From positions 68,680,313-68,744,312 of the forward strand of contig CM018695.1 in NCBI GenBank assembly GCA_009363875.1: a stretch of 64,000 bases of DNA, read 5' to 3'. Below the pieces are notes generated by a model. The model did not search any database and was not told the DNA's origin. It was given only the letters and a program-made list of their open reading frames with translations. Source of the DNA: Mikania micrantha (Eukaryota; Streptophyta; Magnoliopsida; Asterales; Asteraceae). Shown here piece after piece: positions 46,320 to 58,800 of the stretch (positions are counted from its first letter, which is position 1; each line of letters begins with the position of its first letter). A program made the position numbers and the translations under genes.

Positions 46320-46816
46320 AACCAAAAGACGTATAAGGGGCAAAAGCCGCAATAGACCAAGTTGAAACTTGGACGATTTTCATTGTTCAAAGTTGGTATA
46401 TTTTTTTCTTTTTTGGAATGTAGGTTACTAATATGTCCATCTGTCCCAAAGGAATTATGCATTTTATATAGAGTTTCAAACGGGTTACCTTTCAACTTCT
46501 GATTTGACAGAATATATTTTGATTGTAGTGAAGTGATTGGTGATTACATCAATTTGTTGTTCTTATTGTATTACATCAATCTAAACCGGCAAAGATTGTT
46601 TTGATTGATGGTGATATTCAAAATTAAAATGATTCTTTGTCTGTGATTTGGATATAAGTAACAGGGTTTAGTTTTCTCTGTGTTTATCTTGCTGTATGTT
46701 TTTTAATGATATGTGTGCAGTGGTTATTACCTATTTGGCTTGATTTAATCAATTTCCATTTCCAGTGCTGGGAACAATCAAATACTTGTGAGCCAAATCG
46801 AGAGAAATACGAATCA
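46320..46816 (+). other. Upstream and 5' UTR region of TMEM18 homologue
   Basis: Unique sequence between the broken end of element B and the TMEM18 ATG. A TATA-like GACGTATAAGG lies at about 46327. The leader may itself be spliced (candidate CAG/TG at about 46765), but this cannot be settled here. The gene thus has under 0.5 kb of its own upstream sequence before retrotransposon DNA. Confidence 0.4.
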
Positions 46817-49800
46817 ATGGATGAACTTAACACTGCAATGAATGATCACTTGGATCAAATACAAGAAATTGTTGAGAAAATTCCATCTGAAATTCGAATT
46901 GGAATGCAACCAGCTATGGATAACTTCATTGGCTTCTTTCATGCCATTGATTGGAAGGTAGAAATTTCCAGTACTAACTAGGTTTCAAGATAAAATACAG
47001 TCCACATCAACAAATATATTAGTTCTAGTTGAACCTATGAAAACACTGTATCATTGGTTGTTCTTGTTGGTAGTAGCATAAGACAAATGCAGTCAAACCG
47101 ACCATCTTGTAAATTTAGTAAGCAAGTTTCTGAAAGAGAACAGTGAACAGTGATGACTTCAATCAGTGAGGTCCACACCAAATCTAACATTTATGATATT
47201 GAAGCTTTATGAGTCAAGATGTCTATTTTGTTTTCAACTTATGTCGTCAAATTTGAGAAAAAGGGATGTTCAATCATGTTTAAACTGAACATTATTCAAC
47301 TAGCATTTGGATTCACAAACTATATTCATAAAAAAAACGTCTTTCTGGCCTGTGTGAAGAAATGCTCTGTTTTACTGTTTTAGAAAACAACTTTCTAGTT
47401 TAGGGAATGTATCAAAAATATAGTTATTGGTCACATGTTAAATATTACTAAGGTTTTTTGTTATTCCATGTCATTGATGTCTGGCTACTTTATTCTACAA
47501 TGTTTACTTAACCTCTTTTCAAAAGCTGATTTTAAGTTTTCTGGAAACAATTTCTCAGGAACCTTGGTTAGTTGGCTTGATGGTATTTCAATTTTTGGTA
47601 CTGATAATAATTTTCATATCAAGGAAGAATACCAGCATTCAGATGTACCTTTTCCTTCTTTCATGTAGGTTTACTACCTCTTGAACTACAATTGTATGTA
47701 TTTTAACATTCTTTATCAAGTATTTTGTGCATGAATAATATCAAGAGTGGGCTGGTAGCCTTGGTAAGAGGTCAATAAGGTTAATCTTTTGATATGAGTT
47801 GAGCAGGTTGGGCTGAACCGAATACTTATGTCCATTTTTTAAATTTGTTCGATATGGTTGCAATATTATATTATGTCAAAAATAATGTAATTATTTTAGT
47901 GAAGTAATTTAGGGGTTTCATACCTTTAATTTTTTATATATTACAAGTGCACTTTGGGCGACTCTACCGTTTGACCCATTCTGGTTTCAGCTTCTTTTTT
48001 TCTATTATATTTTTGACTGTTAGTATATAAAAAACTTAATTGATCCATCTATAAGTAAAGGAATTAAAATTTCAACCACTGATAATTTTTTATACTTCCT
48101 CTATTCTGATTCAAATAACACTTCTTCTCAAAGAGATTGCAAGTTAATATATTTTGATTTGTCTAGTTTTATTCTCTCATCTGGTAAACAAAGCAGTGCT
48201 ATGCATGTTGGTTTATATTGTCAAAAAAATTCAATATTTGTTTACATTTAGGTTGTGGAAAGTGTTTTTATGGTCAAATGATTAAAATACCCTTTAGTAT
48301 GGGAGGCCAAGATCATCAACATTTGTAATAATAATGACAAATATGCAACTTATATTCTGAAGTGCACTGCAGTTAATATGATATATCCTGAAATAAAAAA
48401 TTATTATGCCTAGTTAGTACACAAGTCTTTAGTGGTTAAATGTCTAAAATACCCTTCACTAAATTGAGTGATTAACTTGGTGCAGTGGCTGGTGTGTATT
48501 TTGCTGAACAGCTAAACACTGTGTTGAGAGAGAACTGGAAAAGCTTTGCTGGGCAGAATTATTTCGATCGCAATGGCGTTTTCCTCTCAGTTCTCTGGTC
48601 TGGTCCTCTCCTTGTTTTTGCAACCATAATTCTGGTTAGTGCATTGTTATATGTTCTACTTTCTTCTTCCTTTTTCCTTTCAGCTTTATCATTTCAGTTG
48701 AGATGATAGTTAACATTTGACAGTTGACAATTTAAATATTATGATTTGATTCAACTGAATAAGCAGACACAATGTGAATCTCAGTGGGGTTGAGTTTATG
48801 TATGATTTTCCATGACTAATAGAGGCAACAAGATGGGTTGGTAGGGTAAATTGGGTTACAAGTGAAAACGGGCCATATTTTTTTGGTATGGAGCAGGTGG
48901 AGTGGGTTTAAATGACACACAAAGGTTTTTGGTCAATCTAAATACAAGTAACACATTAACCAAGATTAAAAGAAAAACAATTTTCTTAAAATAATAATCT
49001 AAATCTTTGAAGAACCTTTGAGCACTTTAGACCCATTTAATAGTTCCCCTTTTATCTATATGCCTTGTTTATCTGTTTGAAATCAATTACAACCAAAATA
49101 GACCCATTTGTAAGACATTTGCTCAAAATAATGATTATACTTGTACCTTATCTATGGAACTTGGGATATAGTTTATTGATCTAAAGCATTTAGTAGCCAT
49201 ATGAACATATATACTTTTTCATTGGTGATTATTAGCATTTGCTTGGCATTTTTCTTAGGGATGGAGCCGTCAAGAAAACTTTGCTAGTATTAAAAAAAAT
49301 TGCCAACCGAGATCAATGGACACCCTTTAGTTTTGTTAATGCTTCACAATAATTTGCTTTATATGTCACCAAATGTTCATTCTCGCCTTGTTATGTTTAG
49401 ACACACTCATAGTTGTCAAAGGCACACAAAGTGCACACCTAAGTGCTCCGGCTCGACGCAACACACCTTATGCGACTCACCTGAATAGGCGCATTTTTGG
49501 GCACTTAGGTGCGTTTTCCGGCCAAATTCAGGCTAAAAATCGTCTATACACTTTTAAACATGTCTAAAACAATTACACTAGCCCTAAACAAGCCTAATTT
49601 CTACTTAAAACAACCTAAACTAGCCCTAAACAAGCCTAAAACATGTCTAAAAACCTCTAAAATGGTGTTTTTAAAATTATGGAACTCACTTGAAAAACCC
49701 TTGCTTTTTAAGCGCCTTAGGCCTATGCGCCTTGACAACTATGGACTATGTGTATTACTTAACACAAAATGTGTAACATCAGTGCCGGACGCGTGCCGGA

Positions 49801-52800
49801 ACAGTGATCGTAACAGTAAACATGTACAGTGATTCAGGTACACATTTCGTTAAACTATGTTTAGACTATTGATGCATTTGATTAGCATGAAACTATTAAA
49901 CGATTGTCTGAATCTGACTTAAACCTTAGGGTTTAACAGTCAGAAAACATGTCAGACAACACAGTGGTGAAACATAAATACTTGATGTGATACTATTTGG
50001 TGTATACGTATGTGAGGTTAAACAAAACAAAACCTTAACAGTTGTCGTTTCAGAATGCTAAACCGACGTGTTATTCGTATAGGTGACGATCTGTACGAAT
50101 AATTCTGACAGTTTAACGTTCTGAAATAATGACTTAACAGTAGAAAACAAGAATCAGAAAGCCAAACCATCGATGTGCTCGTTCGAATGACGATTCGAAC
50201 GAATACGCGAGATGGTGACGCGATCTGATGAAACGAATAACGATTCGAACGATCATAAATTTAAAGAAATATTATATTTCTTATTTTACAATTTTGAAAC
50301 TCATCATAACATAATTTAAATTTTATTATTTATTATATCGCGAATAAATTTACGAAACGCGAAAATTAAACAAAACGCGTAAACCATTATAATTCGAAAA
50401 ATAATTTAATGTAACGATATTTAAAATGTTTTCTAATAATATTTGTGATCTATAAATCCTAAAAATATTCTTTTTATTTAAATTACGATTTATGCGTGTA
50501 ATGTGTCGGATACGCGACGAAATTGCGAACCGAGCAACCGAAACGGACCCGAATACCCGCGGAGTATTTAAGCAACAAATGAGGTTAATTTCCTCATTTA
50601 ATTCTAGATCTCTCTCTCTCTACCCTATCTCTCCCGTCCACCTCTCTCTACAAACCAAAAACCACCATTTTTGAACTTCAAAGCTTCATATCTTCATCAA
50701 TACTCAACGAAATTTAATGATTCTTGAGCCTAAACGACCATCTTGATCTCTATTATCAGGAAGTACAGCAGATCTAACAAGTTATTCAGTCTAATACGAG
50801 GTATGAATCAAAGTCTAAACCGAAAACTAGGGTTTTCTTAACCCACCGTCGACACACACACACACACACCCAAACGAGCGGGTAGGGCTGCTACACCCTA
50901 ACCCCACGCTTTGAAATACTCAGACATGTATGTTGATCATAGTACCAACGATGAACACCGGGTTTGAATGACGAGGAGTAACAGGTTCGCGAAGATAGGA
51001 ACCACGACCAGCATACAGCCGAACCATAAAGATCCACGAACCATGGCCTCATCCGCGAACCCTCCTCTCACTGACGAACCATGAGGCTGTCAACGAACCT
51101 TGTGTGGACATGCACGAACCAATGTAGGCAACGAACCATTCATGCAGTAACCTAGACGAACCTTTAGGGTGCTAACGAACCCTTCGGTCACGAACCATGG
51201 GTTCGTGAGGAAGTAGAAGCCGAACCCCCTGAAAGCCACCGAACCTTTGCACATGTACGAGCCTTTGTATCATTCCCAAACCTTGCAGGTGTTATCTAAA
51301 CCTTAGGCGAAGCTTTCATGAGGACGAGTCGTGATTGTCACGAACTGTTGATCGGGATGACATCATGGGGCCGGACCTTGTGCAGAAGCCATTAAGGTTC
51401 GCTGTTGTGTGAGCCGTAGGTTTAGCCTCAACCGGCTCTCATGGCCTAGCCCAACAGTGGGTGTCGATCGGCCCAGATTTGCAGTAGGCCCAATCCCTTG
51501 CTTTCGGCCCAACATAGAATGTGTAACCATGAAATAGCCTAAGCCCAATCACTCAAATAAACATTGGCCCATTTGATTTGCTCAGGCCCATGTAAATTGT
51601 TTGAGAAATCATAATCGGCCCACATCATTTGCTTCAACCTAATAAAGATTAACATGCTCTATACCCTACTCGGCCCAATAGGGATGTGGTAGCCAAATGG
51701 TTTAATCCAATAACCGGCCCAAGAGCCATATACTAACCCATCCTCTTAGGCGATTCAATGAAACAATTAGACCCATGGCCTTCTTGGATTTAGCCCATAG
51801 AATAAAATTAGCCTAACTCTTTTTGCTTACGGCCCGAACTCTTGATTCACGGCCCAACCCCAAATTCTAGGCTCAAGGTTAAAACGAATTGCTTACAAGA
51901 TCATCCGGCTCCAAGGGTGCTAATTAAATTATAATCATAGGAATAAATGTGAAAATTATGACAACAAAGAAACAACACTTTGGTGAAACAAACATTTCTT
52001 AGTATTTGTCATAAAACGATAACAAGTGTGAGACAAGTTACAAATAACAACTTGTGGTTGATAATCAAGTAAGACATCCTTAACAAAGAAGAATTGGAGC
52101 CGGATAACAAACAAGATTCCTAAGTGTTAGTCAACTTTAGGACTAACACTTACGCGCACAACAAATTCTTATAAACTTATACTTATAAGTTCAACATTAT
52201 GAAATAAATACAGGAGCTTGAACATCATAACAAGATCAAACAAAGAGCGCGTGTATTCTTATACTACTTAGTCAAGCACTTCGGACCTAAGGTGAGTTCA
52301 TTTGTCCCTTTTCAAACTTATTTGTTTTACTTCGGGACTGAGAAGCATGTTAAACATTTTCATAAAACTCTTGAAATGTTATTTAATGCTTTAAACATAA
52401 ACATGATGCCTATAGTGAAACTTATGCGGGAACTTAGAATACTTTGAAAAGCAATAGACTTGAAACTTATACTTAAACTTGAGGCTTGAAAACATATGAT
52501 GGATGCCTATGAGACTTGATCTTTATGCTATAACAATATGCTTAAACATGGTGATTGATGCTTATGTTGCAAACTAGAAGCTTAGATTATACACTCGATG
52601 CTTAAACTAAGTGCTTAATGCTTATGTAATAAACTATATTCATAAACTATATTCTTAAACTATATTCTAAAACTATATTCTTAAGCTATACTCGTGATGC
52701 TTATGCTATAAACTATATTCATAAACTAGATGCTTATGTTATAAACTATATTCTTAAACTATACTCGTAATGCTTATGCTATAATCTATATTCATAACCT

Positions 52801-55800
52801 AGATGCTTAATGCCATATACTAATGCCCAGTGCCGATGCTATAATGCAAATACCATATGCTTACTATGCTTAAATGCTCGAAATGCGTGGAGTGCTCTTA
52901 GTGCTATAAACTTTGAAAGCTATAAACTTATTATGCAAAAGCAACGGTTTGGCCTCTCAGTGCTTGCCTCTCAGGTTGCTAAACTTAAAAGCTATAAACT
53001 TGTTATGCAAAAGCAACGGTTTGGCCTCTCAGTGCTTGCCTCTCCGGTTGCTAAACTTAAAAGCTATGAACTTGATAAGCTAAAACAACGGTTTGGCCTC
53101 TCAGTGCTTGCCTCTCCGGTTGTTAAACATTGGATGCTATAAACTATTGACTATGGAAGAACAATAGTTGGTCTCTCAGTGCTTGCCTTCATGTGTTCTT
53201 CCTAGTCGGGACTTGAAGAACAATAGTTGGTCTCTCAGTGCTTGCCTTCATGTGTTCTTCACAGTCGGGACTAGAAGGCACCTATTATGGTCTCTCAGTG
53301 CTTGCCATAGGGTGACCTTTATAGTCGGGACTTGAGGGGTAGACTTATGGCCTCTCAGTGCTTGCCATACAGTGATTCCTCAATGTCCACTCATGCTATA
53401 AACTTAAACATAATGCTAAAGCTATAAACGAAATGGAGGGTAGGTAAGACGCTTAATTATCATTAATACCAATGTCCTATGCGACTTAGTATGTGGTGGG
53501 ATGTTGGCTAGGGCTTGTCCCTTACATATGCCCTATATATAAGCATACCGAGTTGGATGATACAGGTGGTGTTAATGAGATTAAGGTTGTTACCTAGGGG
53601 ATGCATGCTTTTGGGGTCAACATCATAAACTTTTAAACACGATGCTTGTTAAACTTATTGAAGCTAGTACATACGAATGCTATAGACTTGTAAACGTTGG
53701 AAAACAGTAAACTAAAGCTATGATGAAGGATGAATCGAATGGTAGGTAAAATGCTTAATTATCATTAACAGCAATGTCCTATGCGATTTAGTATGTGGTG
53801 GGATGTTGGCTAGGGCTTGTCCCTTACATATGCCCTATATATAAGCATACCGAGTTGGATGATACAGGTGTTGTTAATGAGGTTAAGGTTTTACTAGAAG
53901 AGGTTTGCTAAAACTATTTTTCAACTTATAAACTTTATGAACTCACCAACCGTTGTGTTGACTTGATCTTTTTACATGCTTTCTCAGGTGAAGAACATGT
54001 TTAAGCTTATGTTTTTTTTTTGGATTTGCATACTAGGCTGCCCGGATAGAGGACCTAGTAGACTTTTGGGAAGCACATCATTTGTTGATGATACATATTA
54101 CTTTTGATATCTTGTACATATACAAGATATAAACATGATATTCTTTTGATAGGTTTACCTAGTTAAATTGCAGGACATTGATAATGTAATTTAACTTTGT
54201 AACCCTAATTATCATTTGATTGTGCTTTAGTTATTCTTAAACATTGATGCTATGTAAACAATCTGATCATCACGATTATCACCCGCGATATCACGCCCCG
54301 GGAACCTTCCGCCCGACGGGGACTTCGATCCAACCCCGCCGGCTCGGGGTGTGACAGATTGGTATCAGAGCTCAAGGTTATAGAGAATAATAGGTCATTA
54401 CATAAATGGTTTGGCCTAGACTATAACTTAGGGACCCACATGTAGAGAACTTAAGACTTAAGCTTGCATTATGTTTTCTGCATTCGATCACTGCACTAAC
54501 CAAATTCCTTTGGTTATGATCAGAATGCCGCCTAGAAAACAACCGACTCCGGTGCCTACTACACAGACTTCTGCCCCACACTCTTCGACACCTTCACCTG
54601 CGGATTCACCACCGCCACCTCCTCCTCCTCCGCCTCCTCCACACTCTCCATCACCAGGCTCAAGCAATGTTCAGCAAATTGATCCTGCTACTATCGCCTT
54701 GGCGACACTACTGAGCACTCAACTGACTAGTCAATTGAAGGATGTCATCCCAGAGATGATTAATAGGATTCAAAGTCATGGCAACAACTCGGGCCATACC
54801 ACAGGGGAAGCTAGTGGAAACACTAGCCACACCTCAGACTGCTCCTACAAGTCCTTTGTAGGATGCAAACCACCTAGCTTTACTGGAGTCGAGGGAGCTG
54901 TCGGACTAATTCAATGGCTCGAGAAAATGGAGAACACTTTGGACATAAGTAGTTGTCCGGAACATCACAAAGTGCGCTATGCAGCTGGATCTTTCAGCAA
55001 ACGAGCTTTGACATGGTGGAACGCGCAGATCAGAGCTAAGGGAAGAGACGAAGCAATGGCAATGCCCTGGCAGAGTTCAAACTTCTTTTGAGGAACGAGT
55101 TCTGTCCGAAACATGAACTGCAACAACTAGAGATTGAGCTCTCGAACCACGTGATGAGGGGATCCGATCACATGACTTTCACCACACGCTACCATGAGTT
55201 AGTAGCTTTGGTGCCAGAGATGGTGCCAACTTTGGAAAAGTTGATTGACAGATATGTAGCTGGATTACCCTCCTGCATACAGAGTATTGTGCTGGCTGCA
55301 AATCCTGCTACTTTAGAGTCAGCCATTGCTCTTTCAGCTAAACTTACTAGAGTAATGGTGAAGTCTGGAGTTCTGAAAGATGACACAGGGAAATCCAAGG
55401 AAAGCAGCAACAAAGAAGCCCGAACAACATCAAATAAAGAAGCAAAAGGTCATCGGAAACTATGCAGTTGCTACACCTCTGAGACAAGTCCCTGCAGTAC
55501 CTGTCAACCCTACACCCAAAAACTATGTGGGAATGCATCCTCAGTGCATACACTGCAGATTTCATCATCCTACTACGGTGCATGCAGGCAATGCAACAAC
55601 TGTGGCCGACTAGGTCACCGGACTCAACAATGCCGTGCTCCAGTCACACAAGCTACAAACAACGCCGCAGTAGCAATTCCTCCACCACAGAATCCTGGCA
55701 ATCATAACAACAACAATCGAGGATGTTATAACTGCGGAGAATTTGGTCATTTCTCCAGGGACTGCCCGAAAAGAGTACAACAAGGAGCACCAGCAACTCG

Positions 55801-58800
55801 TGGGAGGGCATTCATGATTGGAGCCGCTGCAGCACGCCAAGACCCGGAGACGGGTACTGGTATGTAGTATCTCCTCACTCATAAGACTTCATTTTATGTC
55901 GATACTAGTAAGAATAAGAAATTATCTTATTCCTATTAGTACGATCACACGAGTATTCCATGGAACTTAGGAATTCTTCTATTCCGATAAAGGTTAAGAA
56001 AGAATTCTTAGTTGATGCACATAACCTATGTAGGAAACCATAGCTAACACTAAAATTGTGTAACAACTGATGCTCAAAACACCGGTTAGTTTGAACAATG
56101 AAGTGTTAGAGCCACACAAGGATTAAGCAAGCAATAACGATAAGACAGCTATGAACAATAAGACTAGCAAAACTTTGAGGCTATATGTAGGAAAATCCCA
56201 AACGCAACCTAGAGTTAATCTGGGAACGTAAGGATATCACATTGACCAAAGTTTACCCATTGTTATAGAAAGAGTAGTATCCGATAATAACTTTTAAATT
56301 TCGGGACGAAATTTCTCTAACAAGGGGAGACTGTAACATCAGTGCCGGACGCGTGCCGGAACAGTGATCGTAACAGTAAACATGTACAGTGATTCAGGTA
56401 CACATTTCGTTAAACTATGTTTAGACTATTGATGCATTTGATTAGCATGAAACTATTAAACGATTGTCTGAATCTGACTTAAACCTTAGGGTTTAACAGT
56501 TAGAAAACATGTCAGACAACACAGTGGTGAAACATAAATACTTGATGTGATACTATTTGGTGTATACGTATGTGAGGTTAAACAAAACAAAACCTTAACA
56601 GTTGTCGTTTCAGAATGCTAAACCGACGTGTTATTCGTATAGGTGACGATCTGTACGAATAATTCTGACAGTTTAACGTTCTGAAATAATGACTTAACAG
56701 TAGAAAACAAGAATCAGAAAGCCAAACCATCGATGTGCTCGTTCGAATGACGATTCGAACGAATACGCGAGATGGTGACGCGATCTGATGAAACGAATAA
56801 CGATTCGAACGATCATAAATTTAAAGAAATATTATATTTCTTATTTTACAATTTTGAAACTCATCATAACATAATTTAAATTTTATTATTTATTATATCG
56901 CGAATAAATTTACGAAACGCGAAAATTAAACAAAACGCGTAAACCATTATAATTCGAAAAATAATTTAATGTAACGATATTTAAAATGTTTTCTAATAAT
57001 ATTTGTGATCTATAAATCCTAAAAATATTCTTTTTATTTAAATTACGATTTATGCGTGTAATGTGTCGGATACGCGACGAAATTGCGAACCGAGCAACCG
57101 AAACGGACCCGAATACCCGCGGAGTATTTAAGCAACAAATGAGGTTAATTTCCTCATTTAATTCTAGATCTCTCTCTCTCTACCCTATCTCTCCCGTCCA
57201 CCTCTCTCTACAAACCAAAAACCACCATTTTTGAACTTCAAAGCTTCATATCTTCATCAATACTCAACGAAATTTAATGATTCTTGAGCCTAAACGACCA
57301 TCTTGATCTCTATTATCAGGAAGTACAGCAGATCTAACAAGTTATTCAGTCTAATACGAGGTATGAATCAAAGTCTAAACCGAAAACTAGGGTTTTCTTA
57401 ACCCACCGTCGACACACACACACACACACCCAAACGAGCGGGTAGGGCTGCTACACCCTAACCCCACGCTTTGAAATACTCAGACATGTATGTTGATCAT
57501 AGTACCAACGATGAACACCGGGTTTGAATGACGAGGAGTAACAGGTTCGCGAAGATAGGAACCACGACCAGCATACAGCCGAACCATAAAGATCCACGAA
57601 CCATGGCCTCATCCGCGAACCCTCCTCTCACTGACGAACCATGAGGCTGTCAACGAACCTTGTGTGGACATGCACGAACCAATGTAGGCAACGAACCATT
57701 CATGCAGTAACCTAGACGAACCTTTAGGGTGCTAACGAACCCTTCGGTCACGAACCATGGGTTCGTGAGGAAGTAGAAGCCGAACCCCCTGAAAGCCACC
57801 GAACCTTTGCACATGTACGAGCCTTTGTATCATTCCCAAACCTTGCAGGTGTTATCTAAACCTTAGGCGAAGCTTTCATGAGGACGAGTCGTGATTGTCA
57901 CGAACTGTTGATCGGGATGACATCATGGGGCCGGACCTTGTGGATAAGCCATTAAGGTTCGCTGTTGTGTGAGCCGTAGGTTTAGCCTCAACCGGCTCTC
58001 ATGGCCTAGCCCAACAGTGGGTGTCGATCGGCCCAGATTTGCAGTAGGCCCAATCCCTTGCTTTCGGCCCAACATAGAATGTGTAACCATGAAATAGCCT
58101 AAGCCCAATCACTCAAATAAACATTGGCCCATTTGATTTGCTCAGGCCCATGTAAATTGTTTGAGAAATCATAATCGGCCCACATCATTTGCTTCAACCT
58201 AATAAAGATTAACATGCTCTATACCCTACTCGGCCCAATAGGGATGTGGTAGCCAAATGGTTTAATCCAATAACCGGCCCAAGAGCCATATACTAACCCA
58301 TCCTCTTAGGCGATTCAATGAAACAATTAGACCCATGGCCTTCTTGGATTTAGCCCATAGAATAAAATTAGCCTAACTCTTTTTGCTTACGGCCCGAACT
58401 CTTGATTCACGGCCCAACCCCAAATTCTAGGCTCAAGGTTAAAACGAATTGCTTACAAGATCATCCGGCTCCAAGGGTGCTAATTAAATTATAATCATAG
58501 GAATAAATGTGAAAATTATGACAACAAAGAAACAACACTTTGGTGAAACAAACATTTCTTAGTATTTGTCATAAAACGATAACAAGTGTGAGACAAGTTA
58601 CAAATAACAACTTGTGGTTGATAATCAAGTAAGACATCCTTAACAAAGAAGAATTGGAGCCGGATAACAAACAAGATTCCTAAGTGTTAGTCAACTTTAG
58701 GACTAACACTTACGCGCACAACAAATTCTTATAAACTTATACTTATAAGTTCAACATTATGAAATAAATACAGGAGCTTGAACATCATAACAAGATCAAA

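Larger units (their letters stand above)
52292..53987 (+). other. Putative leader intron in LTR C (5' copy)
   Basis: Donor CTAAG/GTGAGTTCATTTG at 52292 followed by TCCCTTTTC. Acceptor GATCTTTTTACATGCTTTCTCAG/GTG ends at 53987, with GTTGAC about 26 nt before the AG and ACTCACCAACC further upstream. The donor's GGTGAGTTCAT exactly complements ATGAACTCACC at 53937-53947. 1696 bp. The 3' LTR has the same pair (58852 and 60547). Confidence 0.5.
49772..54356 (+). repeat. Element C 5' LTR
   Basis: Starts TGTAACATCAGTGCCGG, ends GGCTCGGGGTGTGACA. In order: quasi-palindrome (50073-50100); TATA-like TATTTAAG (about 50565) with a CT-rich leader; CGAACC cluster (about 50990-51300); donor-like site (52292); tandem repeats (52919-53400); duplicated TATA-bearing block (53438-53894); acceptor-like site (53987). 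Frames 50492, 51363 and 52810 are not credible proteins. Confidence 0.93.

Noticed and set aside
52810..53142. Open frame of 110 codons with an internally repeated QKQRFGLSVLAS motif (also at 59370)
   Set aside because: The protein repeat is the 72-bp DNA repeat of LTR C read in frame (72 is a multiple of 3). No evidence of coding.
52919..53400. CRISPR-like array (regular repeats with differing spacers)
   Set aside because: Eukaryotic LTR context, spacers mostly similar to each other, unit length shifts, and the array is duplicated in both LTRs.
55060..55100. Programmed -1 frameshift in gag of element C
   Set aside because: The shift falls inside the gag domain and two more frame changes follow. 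Element A has no shift there. Mutation is simpler.
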